The translations under genes and the position numbers were made by a program. The notes under the pieces are model-generated. The model was not told the DNA's origin and made no database searches. It saw only the letters and a list, made by a program, of their open reading frames with translations. Shown here piece by piece: positions 45,301-54,838 of a DNA stretch of 64,000 bases; the first letter of the stretch is position 1, and each line of letters starts with the position of its first letter. This stretch comes from Gottfriedia acidiceleris. GTDB taxonomy: Bacteria; Bacillota; Bacilli; Bacillales; Bacillaceae_G. The stretch lies in contig NZ_NESS01000002.1 of assembly GCF_002128425.1 (NCBI RefSeq), positions 248,001 through 312,000 on the forward strand, written 5' to 3'.

Positions 45301-46216
45301 TTTAGATAGCTAAATTTAGAAAATATATGGAAATAATAAATGATCTTTTGATAGGAAATAATAACACATGCTTTTTTGTTAAAAAGAGACATATTTATTA
45401 ATATTGAAACAGATTTTGACAAAGAGAAGTATAAAGATGTTAGAAAATTTGTGATATTTAAATGTATATATACTTCAGTTTTGAATTCAGTAGATTATTC
45501 CTATGGAAATTAATTTTAGTAGGATAGATGTTTATGCTTTTATTCTATCAATAGGGAAGAACGTTTAAAACAATGGGAAAAACTTTTATTAATTAAGGTC
45601 TATTGTTGGTTGAAAATAATTTAATAGATAGTAATTGGACTAACGTAAATAAAAATCAGGTATCGCAATTAAAAAAGGTAAATAGAAAATAAAATTGTGG
45701 AACTGCAATTAAAATTGAGAATGGCAATTATATTTTAACTAATTGCAATTAAACAAGGTAAATTGATGTGTTTGAAACTCATTTTTTTTAGTTCTTTAAC
45801 AAATTGAACTAAAAATATGATTCTAAACAATTTAATCGAATTAAAACTATAAAAATGGCTCTTCTTGATTAATTTTTAATAGTTCACAAAATTTTTATGT
45901 TCCAATCCCAAAAATTTAATGATATATTCGAAATTTCACGTACTCAAGTAAATTGATTCTATAAAAAAATTGAATAATAAATAAAAATAATACACAAAAC
46001 CTTTCAATATCTTCACTTATAAATCTAATCCAATATACCTACCAGTAGTCATAAAGTAATAACCAAACCTCCCTATAATACTTCCAAACCATACATAAAT
46101 CTTTTTACTAAACTAAATTTAACTTTTTTTGGTAATATAAAATCAAGGAAGATTTGATTATTTACATATTAAAATTCGTAAAATTTGTTTTTAAATTATT
46201 AAAAGGAGTGATTTAA
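45301..46216. other. 950-bp gap without genes
   Basis: Unusually long for this window. It is very AT-rich, has no supportable reading frame on either strand, and holds the second 20-bp-period array at 45645-45765 and, near 46145, an AAATC / GATTT hairpin. The promoter of the downstream MDR gene must lie at its right end. Confidence 0.6.
45645..45765. repeat. Second array of the 20-21 bp unit, core GCAATTAAA
   Basis: Units begin at 45645 (GTAAATAAA), 45665 (GCAATTAAA), 45685 (GAAAATAAA), 45705, 45724 and 45745, i.e. steps of 20, 20, 20, 19 and 21. Only the first nine or so bases are conserved. The unit matches the array at 7936-8068. Confidence 0.75.
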
Positions 46217-47221
46217 TTGAAAGCTTATATTTTAAGAGACAAAAATGGGCCAGAGTCACTAAAATTGGAAAATGTTGAGATCGGTACTGTGCTTCCAAAT
46301 GAAGTAGTCATTAAGTTAAAGGCAGCATCATTAAACAGACGTGATTTTTTTATTACTCATGGTATGTATCCAGGGATGAAGTTAGATGCAATTTTAGGAT
46401 CAGACGGAGCTGGGGTTATTGAGGTTATTGGAGATGAAGTAAAGGGATTTACTATAGGTGATGAAGTGATCATGAACCCGAGTTTAAACTGGGGAGAACG
46501 TGACGATATCAATTCAGATGAATTTACTGTACTTGGTATGCCTACTAATGGTACATTTGCTGAATTTATTAAACTACCAGTTGAAAATGTTTATAAAAAA
46601 CCTGAGTACTTGTCTTGGGAAGAGGCTGCAGCAATTCCATTAGCTGCACTCACTGCATATAGAGCATTAATTACACGTGGTCAATTACAAACGAATGATA
46701 CTGTTTTGATTCCAGGGATTGGAAGTGGGGTAGCATTATATGCATTGCAAATTGCTGTTGCATATGGGTCAAAAGTAATTGTTACATCTAGTAGCAATGA
46801 AAAAATTGAAAAGGCTATTGAAATGGGCGCAATCGCAGGTTTTAATTATCGAGAAGATGATTGGTATAAAAAACTGCGTAAAGAATTTGGATTTGTTAAT
46901 CTTACGATCGATGGTGTAGGTGGAGAATCATTTAATCGATTAATTGATTTGACTGCTCAAGGTGGAAGAATTGTATCATTCGGTGCGACTAATGGACCAG
47001 TTCCTCAAACGGTATTGCCAAAAGTATTCTTTAAAAATATGGATATTAGAGGAACTACTATGGGAAGTCCGAGAGAGTTTGAACAAATGTTAGCATTTTT
47101 TGAAGAACATAAAATTAAACCAATTTTAGATAAATCATTTGAATTTGGGGATGTAATTAGTGCATTACAACGTATGAGTGAAGGAAATAATTTTGGTAAA
47201 ATTACAGTTAAAATAGGTTAA
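46217..47221 (+). CDS. Zinc-type/MDR alcohol dehydrogenase-like oxidoreductase (YogA-like)
   Basis: A 334-residue medium-chain reductase. NRRDFFITHGMYPGMKLD and LGSDGAGVIEVIGDEVKGF form the catalytic-domain signature, and VLIPGIGSGVALYALQIA the NAD(P)-binding motif. The structural-zinc Cys cluster is missing, as in quinone-oxidoreductase-like members. It precedes the acyl-CoA dehydrogenase/thiolase/SDR set and may act on an enoyl or carbonyl intermediate, though its own terminator separates it. The TTG start follows AAAAGGAG. Confidence 0.85.
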   Translation: MKAYILRDKNGPESLKLENVEIGTVLPNEVVIKLKAASLNRRDFFITHGMYPGMKLDAILGSDGAGVIEVIGDEVKGFTIGDEVIMNPSLNWGERDDINSDEFTVLGMPTNGTFAEFIKLPVENVYKKPEYLSWEEAAAIPLAALTAYRALITRGQLQTNDTVLIPGIGSGVALYALQIAVAYGSKVIVTSSSNEKIEKAIEMGAIAGFNYREDDWYKKLRKEFGFVNLTIDGVGGESFNRLIDLTAQGGRIVSFGATNGPVPQTVLPKVFFKNMDIRGTTMGSPREFEQMLAFFEEHKIKPILDKSFEFGDVISALQRMSEGNNFGKITVKIG

Positions 47222-47253
47222 TTTGTATTATTTCTTGATGTTTGTCTTCAATC

Positions 47254-47288
47254 GAAAGAACTGAAATTTTTCAGTTCTTTTATTTTTG
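47254..47288 (+). terminator. Terminator of the MDR gene
   Basis: AAAGAACTGAAA / TTTCAGTTCTTT perfect stem with trailing T. Confidence 0.85.
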
Positions 47289-47407
47289 CTCCTTGATAAA
47301 TTACAATTAACATCATATGATTATTACAAATGTAATATTTGAAAAATTTAGTATTTTGAGTATTGTAAGCGTTTTATATATGTGATTAATTATTAGGGGG
47401 GCTTATT

Positions 47408-48556
47408 ATGAAACATTCTTACTTAACAAGAGAACATGAAATCTTCCGCACGGCTCTTAGAAAATTTTTACAAAAAGAAGCAGTACCATTCTATGAAGAG
47501 TGGGAACAAAACAGAATGATACCAAGGGAATTTTGGGATAAATTAGGAAATGAAGGATTTTTATGTCCTTACGTTGATGAGAAATATGGTGGGTTAGGTG
47601 TAGATTTTGGCTATTCAGTTATTATTATTGAGGAACTTGAGAAAGTTGGTTCAAGTTTAGTAGGCGTAGCCTTACACAATGATATTGTTGTACCTTATTT
47701 GACTGCTTATGCAAATGAGGAGCAAAAAATGGAATGGTTGCCTAAATGTATTTCAGGTGAATATATTAGTGCAGTTGCTATGACTGAACCAGGTGCTGGA
47801 TCAGATTTAGCCAATATTAAAACAACGGCAGTAAAAGAAGGGGATTACTATATCGTCAATGGTGAGAAAACATTTATTACGAATGGTATTCATTCAGACC
47901 TAATTATCATTGCAGTTAAAACTGATACGACAATTCAACCTGCTCATAAAGGAATAAGCTTGTTAGTTGTCGAAAAAGATACAGTTGGGTTTTCTAGAGG
48001 AAAGAAATTAAATAAAGTAGGACTTCATAGTCAAGATACGGCTGAATTAATTTTCCAAGATGCTAAAGTACCTGTAAAGAATTTATTAGGAGAAGAAGGT
48101 AAAGGCTTCTATTACTTAATGGAAAAATTACAGCAAGAAAGATTAGTAGTTGCATTAGAAGCACTAGTTTCTGCAGAAGAAATGCTGAAAGTGACTACTG
48201 AATATGTGAAAAGTAGAAAAGCATTTGGAAAATCAATTGCAGCGTTCCAAAATACACAATTTAAACTTGTAGAATTAGCTACTGAAATCGAAATTGGTCG
48301 TACTTTCATTGAAGATTTAATTTATAAGCATATGGAAGGCGTAAATGTTGTTAAGCAAGTATCGATGGCAAAATGGTGGATTACAGATTTAGGAAAAAAA
48401 GTGGCTTCAGAGTGTCTTCAATTGCATGGTGGATATGGATATATGGAAGAATACGAGATTGCTAGACGTTTCAGAGATATTCAAATCATGTCAATTTACG
48501 CAGGTACAAATGAAATCATGAAGACGATTATCGCAAAACAAATGGATTTAAATTAA
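47408..48556 (+). CDS. Acyl-CoA dehydrogenase
   Basis: A 382-residue FAD enzyme for the first step of beta-oxidation. AVAMTEPGAGSDLANIKTTA (FAD/substrate signature), SRKAFGKSIAAFQNTQFKL and QLHGGYGYMEEYEIARRFRD are typical. The C-terminal motif reads YAGTNEIM, without the catalytic Glu of the SCAD/MCAD type (YEGT), so it more likely follows the long-chain/isovaleryl type, with the base in the helix around QQERLVVALEAL. GGGGGG precedes the ATG. Next genes are thiolase and SDR. A weak cre-like TGTAAGCGTTTTAT lies at 47364. Confidence 0.9.
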   Translation: MKHSYLTREHEIFRTALRKFLQKEAVPFYEEWEQNRMIPREFWDKLGNEGFLCPYVDEKYGGLGVDFGYSVIIIEELEKVGSSLVGVALHNDIVVPYLTAYANEEQKMEWLPKCISGEYISAVAMTEPGAGSDLANIKTTAVKEGDYYIVNGEKTFITNGIHSDLIIIAVKTDTTIQPAHKGISLLVVEKDTVGFSRGKKLNKVGLHSQDTAELIFQDAKVPVKNLLGEEGKGFYYLMEKLQQERLVVALEALVSAEEMLKVTTEYVKSRKAFGKSIAAFQNTQFKLVELATEIEIGRTFIEDLIYKHMEGVNVVKQVSMAKWWITDLGKKVASECLQLHGGYGYMEEYEIARRFRDIQIMSIYAGTNEIMKTIIAKQMDLN

Positions 48557-48585
48557 TCACAACGTAAAATTGGAGGATCATATTT

Positions 48586-49737
48586 ATGAGAGAAGTAGTT
48601 ATTGTTGATGCTTTAAGAACTCCTATTGGCAAAAGAGGCGGTGGCTTTAGCGAAACAAGACCTGATGACCTTGCTGCAATTGTACTAAAGGAATTAATAA
48701 GTCGAAATGAATTTGATCCGAAAGAAATTGATGATGTGATTATGGGCTGTGTAACTCAAATTGGTGAACAGGCTGGTGATATTGGTAGAGTGGCTTCTTT
48801 ATTAGCAGGTCTACCAATTGAAGTGCCTGGTGTTACAATTGACCGTCAATGTGGATCAAGTCAACAATCCGTCCATTTTGCATCACAAGCTATTTTAAGT
48901 GGAGATATGGACATTGTCATCGCAGCTGGTGTCGAAAGTATGACACGTGTACCAATGTTTTCTAATTTAAAAGGATCAAAATGGAATGAAAAACTAACTA
49001 GTATGTTTGGTGACTTTAACCAAGGGATATCAGCAGAACGCATAAATGAGAAGTGGAACATCAGTAGAAGTGAGCAAGATGAATTTGCTTATAAAAGCCA
49101 TCAAAAAGCATTAAAAGCAATGAAACAAGGCTATTTTGAAGACGAAATTGTTGCAGTTTCGGTTACGAATCAAGAAGGTGAACTTGTTAAAGTTACGAAA
49201 GATGAAGGACCGAGAGAAAACTCTTCTATTGGGAAATTAGCTACCTTAAAACCAGCATTTACTGAAACTGGTTCGGTTACAGCTGGAAATGCAAGTCAAA
49301 TTAGTGATGGTGCAGCAGGACTACTTTTAATGAGTAAAGAAAAAGCGCATCAATTAGGTTTTAAACCAAAGTTTAGAATTATTGGGAGAACGGTAGTAGG
49401 ATCGGACCCTAAATTGATGTTAACAGGGCCAATTCAAGCTACTCAAAAAGTTCTACATAAATGTGGATTATCAATCGATCAAATCGATTTATTTGAAATA
49501 AATGAGGCATTTGCTACTGTTCCTTTAGCATGGCAGAAAGAATTAAATGTACCATTTGAAAAATTAAATATTTTCGGCGGAGCGATTGCATTAGGTCACC
49601 CACTTGGGGCTAGTGGTGCAAGAGTTATGGTTACATTGTGTAATGCTTTAGAGAAAACAGGCGGACGTTATGGATTACAAGCGATCTGTGAAGGCCATGG
49701 TATGGCAAATGCAACAATTATTGAAAGATTAAATTAA
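48586..49737 (+). CDS. Thiolase (acetyl-CoA acyltransferase)
   Basis: A 383-residue thiolase with acyl-carrying Cys89 (RQCGSSQQ), His338 in GHPLGASGARV and a second active Cys368 in AICEGHGMANA. NEAFATVPLAW is also present. It would cleave 3-oxoacyl-CoA in the degradative direction. The spacing to the upstream dehydrogenase (29 bp) and downstream SDR (30 bp) indicates one operon. Confidence 0.92.
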   Translation: MREVVIVDALRTPIGKRGGGFSETRPDDLAAIVLKELISRNEFDPKEIDDVIMGCVTQIGEQAGDIGRVASLLAGLPIEVPGVTIDRQCGSSQQSVHFASQAILSGDMDIVIAAGVESMTRVPMFSNLKGSKWNEKLTSMFGDFNQGISAERINEKWNISRSEQDEFAYKSHQKALKAMKQGYFEDEIVAVSVTNQEGELVKVTKDEGPRENSSIGKLATLKPAFTETGSVTAGNASQISDGAAGLLLMSKEKAHQLGFKPKFRIIGRTVVGSDPKLMLTGPIQATQKVLHKCGLSIDQIDLFEINEAFATVPLAWQKELNVPFEKLNIFGGAIALGHPLGASGARVMVTLCNALEKTGGRYGLQAICEGHGMANATIIERLN

Positions 49738-49767
49738 TAACCAACAACAAACTGGGGGATTTAAAAA

Positions 49768-50538
49768 ATGAATATTCGTGAAAGTATCGCAATCGTTACA
49801 GGTGGAGCATCAGGACTTGGCGCAGGTACAGTTAGAATGATCGTAGAAAATGGTGGAAAAGCTGCTATTTTCGACTTAAATGAAGAGAGAGCTGCTTCCT
49901 TAATTTCTGAATTAGGGGAAGAAAATGTTTGTTTTGAAAAAACAGATGTTTCTTCTGAGGAGAGCGTAAAAAATTCAATTAAAAATGTTTTAACTAAATT
50001 TGGTTCATTCAATACAGTAGTCAACTGTGCAGGTATTGTTTTAGCTGAAAAAGTAATTAAAAGAGACGGAATTCATTCGTTAGAATCTTTCCAAAAAATT
50101 ATTAATGTAAACTTAGTTGGTACGTTTAACGTTATCCGTTTAGCAGCTGAACAAATGATTAACAATGAGCCAAATGAATTTGGTGAAAGAGGTGTTATTA
50201 TTAACACTGCATCAGTTGCAGCATTTGATGGTCAAATGGGGCAAGCAGCTTATGGTGCATCAAAAAGTGCAGTAGCTGGAATGACATTACCAATAGCTAG
50301 GGATCTATCAAGATACGGAATCAGAGTAATGAGTATTGCTCCTGGTATATTCGAAACACCAATGTTTGATGTATTACCAGAAAAAGCTAGAGAATCATTA
50401 GGAAATATGGTTCCATTCCCATCACGTCTTGGTAAACCATCAGAATATGCACATTTAGCGAAAAGCATTGTTGAAAATCCAATGTTAAATGGTGAAGTAA
50501 TCCGTTTAGACGGTGCAATTCGTATGCAGCCGAAATAA
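49768..50538 (+). CDS. SDR oxidoreductase, 3-hydroxyacyl-CoA dehydrogenase type II-like
   Basis: A 256-residue short-chain dehydrogenase: NAD motif [11 protein letters not shown], catalytic Ser149, Tyr162 and Lys166 (YGASK). The arrangement [20 protein letters not shown] followed by [16 protein letters not shown] is that of the HSD10-like 3-hydroxyacyl-CoA dehydrogenases. With the acyl-CoA dehydrogenase and thiolase it supplies three of four beta-oxidation steps; an enoyl-CoA hydratase is not in the operon. Terminator follows. Confidence 0.9.
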   Translation: MNIRESIAIVTGGASGLGAGTVRMIVENGGKAAIFDLNEERAASLISELGEENVCFEKTDVSSEESVKNSIKNVLTKFGSFNTVVNCAGIVLAEKVIKRDGIHSLESFQKIINVNLVGTFNVIRLAAEQMINNEPNEFGERGVIINTASVAAFDGQMGQAAYGASKSAVAGMTLPIARDLSRYGIRVMSIAPGIFETPMFDVLPEKARESLGNMVPFPSRLGKPSEYAHLAKSIVENPMLNGEVIRLDGAIRMQPK

Positions 50539-50545
50539 GAGGGAC

Positions 50546-50594
50546 AAAAAAAGGCAGGAAGAGCGGGGATTAACTTGCTCTCCTGCTTTTTTCT
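50546..50594 (+). terminator. Terminator of the beta-oxidation operon
   Basis: AAAGGCAGGAAGAGC pairs with GCTCTCCTGCTTT, followed by TTTT. Confidence 0.8.
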
Positions 50595-50767
50595 TTGTTC
50601 ATATTCCGTGTAAGCAATTTTTTTATGAAGTTCTGGTAAGAAGATTGTTGATTTTCTTATTCAACTACTGGCAGATTAGTTAGGTAAAGAGGTAAACGTT
50701 TTTTTATGTCGAACAATATATCGATGATGTTTAATATGATTATTAGAAATATTAAGAGGTGCTATTT

Positions 50768-51322
50768 TTGAACGTTCAATTTGCGAACTTATTAAGTAAA
50801 AATACATTTATTGAAAAAAAGAATTTATTCAAACTTGCAGATGTAGTTTTATATCATCCAGGTCATTTTCCAGAGTTAAATGAACATATAGTTAATTTAT
50901 ATAAAAATGACTCTTTTAAAAAGATTATGATCCCTAGTGTTTATAACATTAATCTTAAGGAGGACGAATACATATTCCATAAGGAAAAATTAATTGAATT
51001 AGGAATACCTGAAAATATTATTTTCCCAATTGAGGGTCAAGCTGTATCTGCCAATGATATTATAAAAAATGCAATGCTTCAAATATCTTCAGAAGAAAAA
51101 AACATATTATTGGTAGGTAAAACGTTTTTCATGAATCGATTCCTATTAATTGCGTCAGCTTTTGCAAAAGAAGACATGATATTAGATGTACTACCATTGG
51201 AAGATAATCGAGGTTTAAATCAAGAGAATTGGTATTTAACAGATAGTGGAAGAAAAAGAGTATTAAATGAATATCATATGATTTCACAGTTTTTCAAACA
51301 GAATGGTGAACTAATTTTCTAA
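50768..51322 (+). CDS. YdcF/DUF218-like protein
   Basis: A 184-residue protein resembling the DUF218 (YdcF/ElyC/SanA) family: YHPGHFPELNEHIVNLY in the first third, EKLIELGIPENIIFPIEGQA, SANDIIKNAM and a LLVGKTFFMNRFLLIASAFA strand-helix that replaces the usual fHxxRa. The hydrophobic anchor common in the family is absent, so it is likely cytoplasmic. AAGAGGTG supports the TTG at 50768 over an upstream GTG. Function unknown. Confidence 0.7.
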   Translation: MNVQFANLLSKNTFIEKKNLFKLADVVLYHPGHFPELNEHIVNLYKNDSFKKIMIPSVYNINLKEDEYIFHKEKLIELGIPENIIFPIEGQAVSANDIIKNAMLQISSEEKNILLVGKTFFMNRFLLIASAFAKEDMILDVLPLEDNRGLNQENWYLTDSGRKRVLNEYHMISQFFKQNGELIF

Positions 51323-51345
51323 AAAAAATACGTACCTATCCCAAA

Positions 51346-51402
51346 GCATTAGTTGAACAAGGTTATAAAAGGACTGTCTATCTAAATAGATAGTTCTTTT
51401 TT
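51346..51402. repeat. Dispersed repeat copy with terminator hairpin
   Basis: GCATTAGTTGAACAAGG at 51346, then GACTGTCTATCT / AGATAGTTC (about 51371-51397) and a T run. It acts as terminator for the DUF218-like gene. Confidence 0.7.
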
Positions 51403-51528
51403 CAAGTTAAGCATTTGAACAAAAGTTACAATTCATTATTCAACAAAATGGCATTTTAATTGAACAATGACAATAATCAAAATTAGCAAAATATGTATAG
51501 ATAAACTAAATATTAAGGAGCTTTTAGG

Positions 51529-52092
51529 ATGCAGAAATGGAAGACACTTAGTTCAGAATATTTATTCAAAACTCCATTTGGAAATTTAAGAAAAGACTGT
51601 TGTGAACTACCGGATGGAAATATAATACAGGATTATTATGTAAACGAATATTCAAATTGGGTAAATGCTATTGTGATAACAAAAGAGAATCAAATTTTAC
51701 TAGTCGAACAATTTAGATACGCTGGACAGGACTTTTTTTTTGAAATCCCAGCTGGAAAGCCAGAAGAAAATGAACCTTATTCCGAAGCCATTTTAAGAGA
51801 AGTAAGGGAAGAGACTGGATATATTACAAAAACCGAACCAATTTTATTAGGAGAGTTTTTCATTAATCCTGCAACACAAAATAACAAAATAATTACATAT
51901 TTAATATTAGATGCTTATCCAGCTTTTGAACAAGAACTGGATCCTGCTGAATTTATTGAATTCAAATTAATAGATGTAGATGCTATTTACACTAAAATAA
52001 AAAGTGGAGAAATAAATCAACTTTTTACAGTGAGTGCGTTTTATTTAGCAATGCCGCATTTAAGCAAAATATTAAACTTACAATTCAACTAA
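51529..52092 (+). CDS. NUDIX hydrolase (ADP-ribose pyrophosphatase-like)
   Basis: A 187-residue NUDIX protein with a perfect NUDIX box GX5EX7REUXEEXGU (starting GKPEENE, ending REVREETGY). The layout VLLVEQFRYAG ... FFEIPAGK is that of ADP-ribose pyrophosphatases such as NudF. TAAGGAG precedes the ATG. Stands alone. Confidence 0.9.
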   Translation: MQKWKTLSSEYLFKTPFGNLRKDCCELPDGNIIQDYYVNEYSNWVNAIVITKENQILLVEQFRYAGQDFFFEIPAGKPEENEPYSEAILREVREETGYITKTEPILLGEFFINPATQNNKIITYLILDAYPAFEQELDPAEFIEFKLIDVDAIYTKIKSGEINQLFTVSAFYLAMPHLSKILNLQFN

Positions 52093-52705
52093 CTGATGAG
52101 TTAGCAAATGTCATAAGCTTCTAAATATTCAGCTTTTATTTTGTGATTGTATATGTTTCGTTTCCAATAGAAATAAATCAAAACGCACTTAAATGCAACG
52201 ATTATAAGAGAGGAAATGGTAAGCAAGTCAACTTACCACCTGGAGTAGATACAATATAAGAGCTTAAAAGGAAAGTATAAATTTAATAGTGAATATTTAT
52301 CACTAGAGGTGTTGGGACAATGTCATCATTAAAAAATATGGAAAATGGCTTTTCAAATTTGAGGCTAGGAGGCATTATCTAGTCGAATTATTGTTGGAGA
52401 TAGTTTTTTTACCTTTAATTTATTTTGGAACTAAATTTTTTCTTAGGAATTATTCTTTTACTTTTACTTTATTAGTTATATTTTTGGCTATCTATTAATC
52501 TCTATTCGTTCTCAGACGACATATCGAGGAAAAATTTAAGCAAATTTAATATGAGAATTCCAACTTGAATGAGAATTATTTCACCTGCTTGTTTCATTGT
52601 TTTTATTTCTTTTATAGATAAATAGAAACCACAGGGGTTAACTGCTTTGTTGGTTTATGGAGCTAAAATATTCAAACAAATATGAATGTTGGAGGAGTTC
52701 ATCTG
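52093..52705. other. 600-bp gap without a supportable gene
   Basis: It is AT-rich with only short open stretches lacking starts or ribosome sites. It may hold decayed sequence but nothing is identifiable. Part near 52640 (AACTGCTTTGTTGG) echoes the repeat at 19.1 kb. Confidence 0.4.
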
Positions 52706-53083
52706 ATGAAAAATACAGAAGATTTATATTTAGAGATGTCTGATAAAATTAATGAAAAAGAAAGTGTTACTGGAATTAAAGTACTAAGTGAAAATGAAAG
52801 AAAATTATATTTAGTTGATAGTCTTCTATTGGAAGTAAATAATGGTGGATTTGATCAATATCTCTCAAATTGGACTGGAGAATATTGGCAAGAAACTGTT
52901 TCTATCTTAGATAAATTAGAAATCAATTTCTTATCTAATTTAGTAAAAAAAGCAAATGAAATCTATCGAAGCGATAAATCTGAAGATGATATTCTTGAAG
53001 AACTTGAAGAATTAGATAATGAATTTTATGATGATTTGAATTATGAAGATACATACAAGAAAGTATTGAAGTTGTTCATTTAA
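52706..53083 (+). CDS. DUF4375/DMP19-like protein
   Basis: A 125-residue acidic protein whose LLEVNNGGFDQYLSNWTGEY followed by a helical, Glu/Asp-rich end fits DUF4375 (DMP19-like), a family with the conserved NGGFxQYxxN motif and no known enzyme activity, seen among solitary and polymorphic-toxin-linked genes. An earlier in-frame ATG at 52682 precedes TTGGAGGAG, which is well placed for the ATG at 52706. Confidence 0.8.
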   Translation: MKNTEDLYLEMSDKINEKESVTGIKVLSENERKLYLVDSLLLEVNNGGFDQYLSNWTGEYWQETVSILDKLEINFLSNLVKKANEIYRSDKSEDDILEELEELDNEFYDDLNYEDTYKKVLKLFI

Positions 53084-53086
53084 CTA

Positions 53087-53104
53087 GTGCATTAGTTGAA
53101 CAAC
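53087..53104. repeat. Dispersed repeat copy: GTGCATTAGTTGAACAAC
   Basis: The same core as at 51346 and 21449, directly after the stop of the DUF4375 gene. Confidence 0.65.
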
Positions 53105-53273
53105 ATGATCGGCTTTATAGTCGAGTAAAGATTATCAGTTTTCATGAGTCTTTTGATAGATTAATGATTTTTAATTCAATGATAAAATAAAAAATGAATT
53201 GATTTAATTATGAAACATGCCTACATAAATAAGTACGCAAAATTAGAGGGAAAAGGATTCTAGGAGGAGTAAA

Positions 53274-53630
53274 ATGCTTGAAGGTGGAGATTTTATGTTT
53301 GCGTTCGGTCCCATTCTTTTTGGTATAACTTTTGTAATAGTTATATCCATTTTTTTATTCACAATCATAAAGGGAGTTACACAATGGAATAAAAATAACA
53401 ACTCACCAAAATTAAATGTTAAAGCCAAAGTTGTTACTAAAAGAACAGCCGTACAAAACGGAGTGGAACATCGGTCATTTAGTAAATATTTTGTAACGTT
53501 TGAAGTAGAAAGTGGAGATAGAATAGAATTTGAAGTAAAGGATGCTGAATATGGAATGATAGTTGAAGGTGACGATGGGGAGCTTGAATTTCAAGGAACA
53601 AGATTTCATGGTTTTATTAGAACCAGATAA
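53274..53630 (+). CDS. DUF2500-like membrane protein
   Basis: A 118-residue protein with one N-terminal membrane helix (FGITFVIVISIFLFTIIKGV), then a conserved beta domain: VKAKVVTKRTAV, SKYFVTFEVESGDRIEFEVK and EYGMIVEGDDGELEFQGTRF. This is the DUF2500 pattern. The beta domain is probably outside the membrane. AGGAGGAG at 53262-53269 supports the start. Function unknown. Confidence 0.8.
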   Translation: MLEGGDFMFAFGPILFGITFVIVISIFLFTIIKGVTQWNKNNNSPKLNVKAKVVTKRTAVQNGVEHRSFSKYFVTFEVESGDRIEFEVKDAEYGMIVEGDDGELEFQGTRFHGFIRTR

Positions 53631-53716
53631 ACTCAAAGTGCTTCATTAATCTTAATTTCTCCTTCGTGGGTATCTTATTTTATAAAACTAATGTAACTAA
53701 ATAGTTGATCAGCTTT

Positions 53717-53746
53717 AGGAGTCGATGTTGAACGGCTCCTTTTTAA
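53717..53746 (+). terminator. Terminator after the DUF2500 gene
   Basis: AGGAGTCG / CGGCTCCT stem (one U-G pair) around ATGTTGAA, followed by TTTTT; this lies inside another variant of the dispersed repeat. Confidence 0.75.
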
Positions 53747-53860
53747 GTATTTGACAGTTTAGTTGCATTAGGAAAGGATTTTTTTAAGCATAAAAAGAAT
53801 ATTGTTTTAAAAGAATAAACATATGTGTTTCTCATTTAGAACTTTTTGGAGGGAATATAC

Positions 53861-54037
53861 TTGGATTTTTTGATTTCAACAAACGGTGGTATTTTAGTGT
53901 TTGGTTCATTGATTTGGTATTATGCATCTCTAGGAAAAAGAATTCACAAAGAAGAAAAAGAGGCTGGCAGAGATCTATCTTATGAAATTAATCCATTTAC
54001 AGGTTCGGCTAAAAGCAATTCGAATGAAAAAAAGTAA
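53861..54037 (+). CDS. Small single-helix protein, unknown
   Basis: A 58-residue product with one hydrophobic helix (LISTNGGILVFGSLIWYYA) followed by a charged cytoplasmic-type tail (GKRIHKEEKEAGRDLSYE). GGAGGG at 53849-53854 places the TTG start at 53861. Family not recognised. Confidence 0.55.
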   Translation: MDFLISTNGGILVFGSLIWYYASLGKRIHKEEKEAGRDLSYEINPFTGSAKSNSNEKK

Positions 54038-54047
54038 ATATAAACTA

Positions 54048-54327
54048 CTATGCAACTAACGCATTGCATTTTTTAAGAACGTGATCGACAGTTTAATCGA
54101 TTATTTATTACACAATCATAAATCCCCTACAATAATTGGTGTTTTATCAGGCGAAATTTATAATTAATATAGAGGGGAAAATAAGAAATAGGATCAAATA
54201 TTATTTCACTAAATTGCAGATTTGTTGAAGATGGATATTATCCTGTTTTTTAAGAGAATTAGAATTTCAAGCAAACCTAACACGAATATAGGTAATGAAA
54301 TTAACAGGTACATAGGAGGTATGAGAT
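54048..54327. other. Repeat-derived intergenic region
   Basis: It begins with CAACTAACGCATTGCATTTTTT, a variant of the dispersed repeat, and carries no supportable gene. Confidence 0.45.
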
Positions 54328-54765
54328 ATGAAGATTAATAGAATAGATCATGTGAGTATAAACGTAAATGATCTTTCAGAGGCTAAAGCGTTTTTTCTTG
54401 ATTTAGGTCTTGTAGTGCATGCGGAATGGGAAATGGAAGGAGAACAGTTGGACAGAATAGTTGGGCTTAAAGATGTTAAAACGTCATGTGTAGGATTGGG
54501 GATGCCAGACGGTCAGGTTTGGATTGAGCTAGTCAAATTTTATTCTCCCTCAGATGAAAAAGATATTCAGCAACCACTTGCAAATACGCTCGGTATCAGA
54601 CATATTTGTTTTGCAGTTGAAGATATTGAAGCTATTGTTGCAAAATTGAAAAAGAAGGGCACGGAAATCTTTAGTGAGATAGAGCAATATGAAGAAAGTT
54701 ATAAGTTATGTTACGTTCGTGGTCCAGAGGGAATTATTTTAGAGTTGGCGGAGAAAATCAGATAA
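54328..54765 (+). CDS. VOC-family protein (glyoxalase/lactoylglutathione lyase-like)
   Basis: A 145-residue double-betaalphabetabetabeta protein: RIDHVSINVNDLSEAKAFFL, VKTSCVGLGMPDGQVWIELV, RHICFAVEDIEAIVAKLKKK and YVRGPEGIILELAEKI. The metal ligands (His8 in DHVSI, Glu in WIELV, His in RHICF, Glu in LELAE) are all in place, so it is likely an active metalloenzyme such as a glyoxalase or methylmalonyl-CoA epimerase-like protein. AGGAGG precedes the ATG. Confidence 0.88.
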   Translation: MKINRIDHVSINVNDLSEAKAFFLDLGLVVHAEWEMEGEQLDRIVGLKDVKTSCVGLGMPDGQVWIELVKFYSPSDEKDIQQPLANTLGIRHICFAVEDIEAIVAKLKKKGTEIFSEIEQYEESYKLCYVRGPEGIILELAEKIR

Positions 54766-54838
54766 ATATTTTATGGGACTTTAAATGTTATACATCTCCA
54801 ACTTTCAAAATATGTTCTTAAACTATCTGGTGCGTTAG

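Noticed and set aside
47364-47377. cre site before the acyl-CoA dehydrogenase
   Set aside because: TGTAAGCGTTTTAT misses both bases of the final CA; too weak to list as a site.
52321-52400. Possible small gene in the 600-bp gap
   Set aside because: An ATG near 52319 opens only a short frame with no ribosome site and no recognisable sequence.
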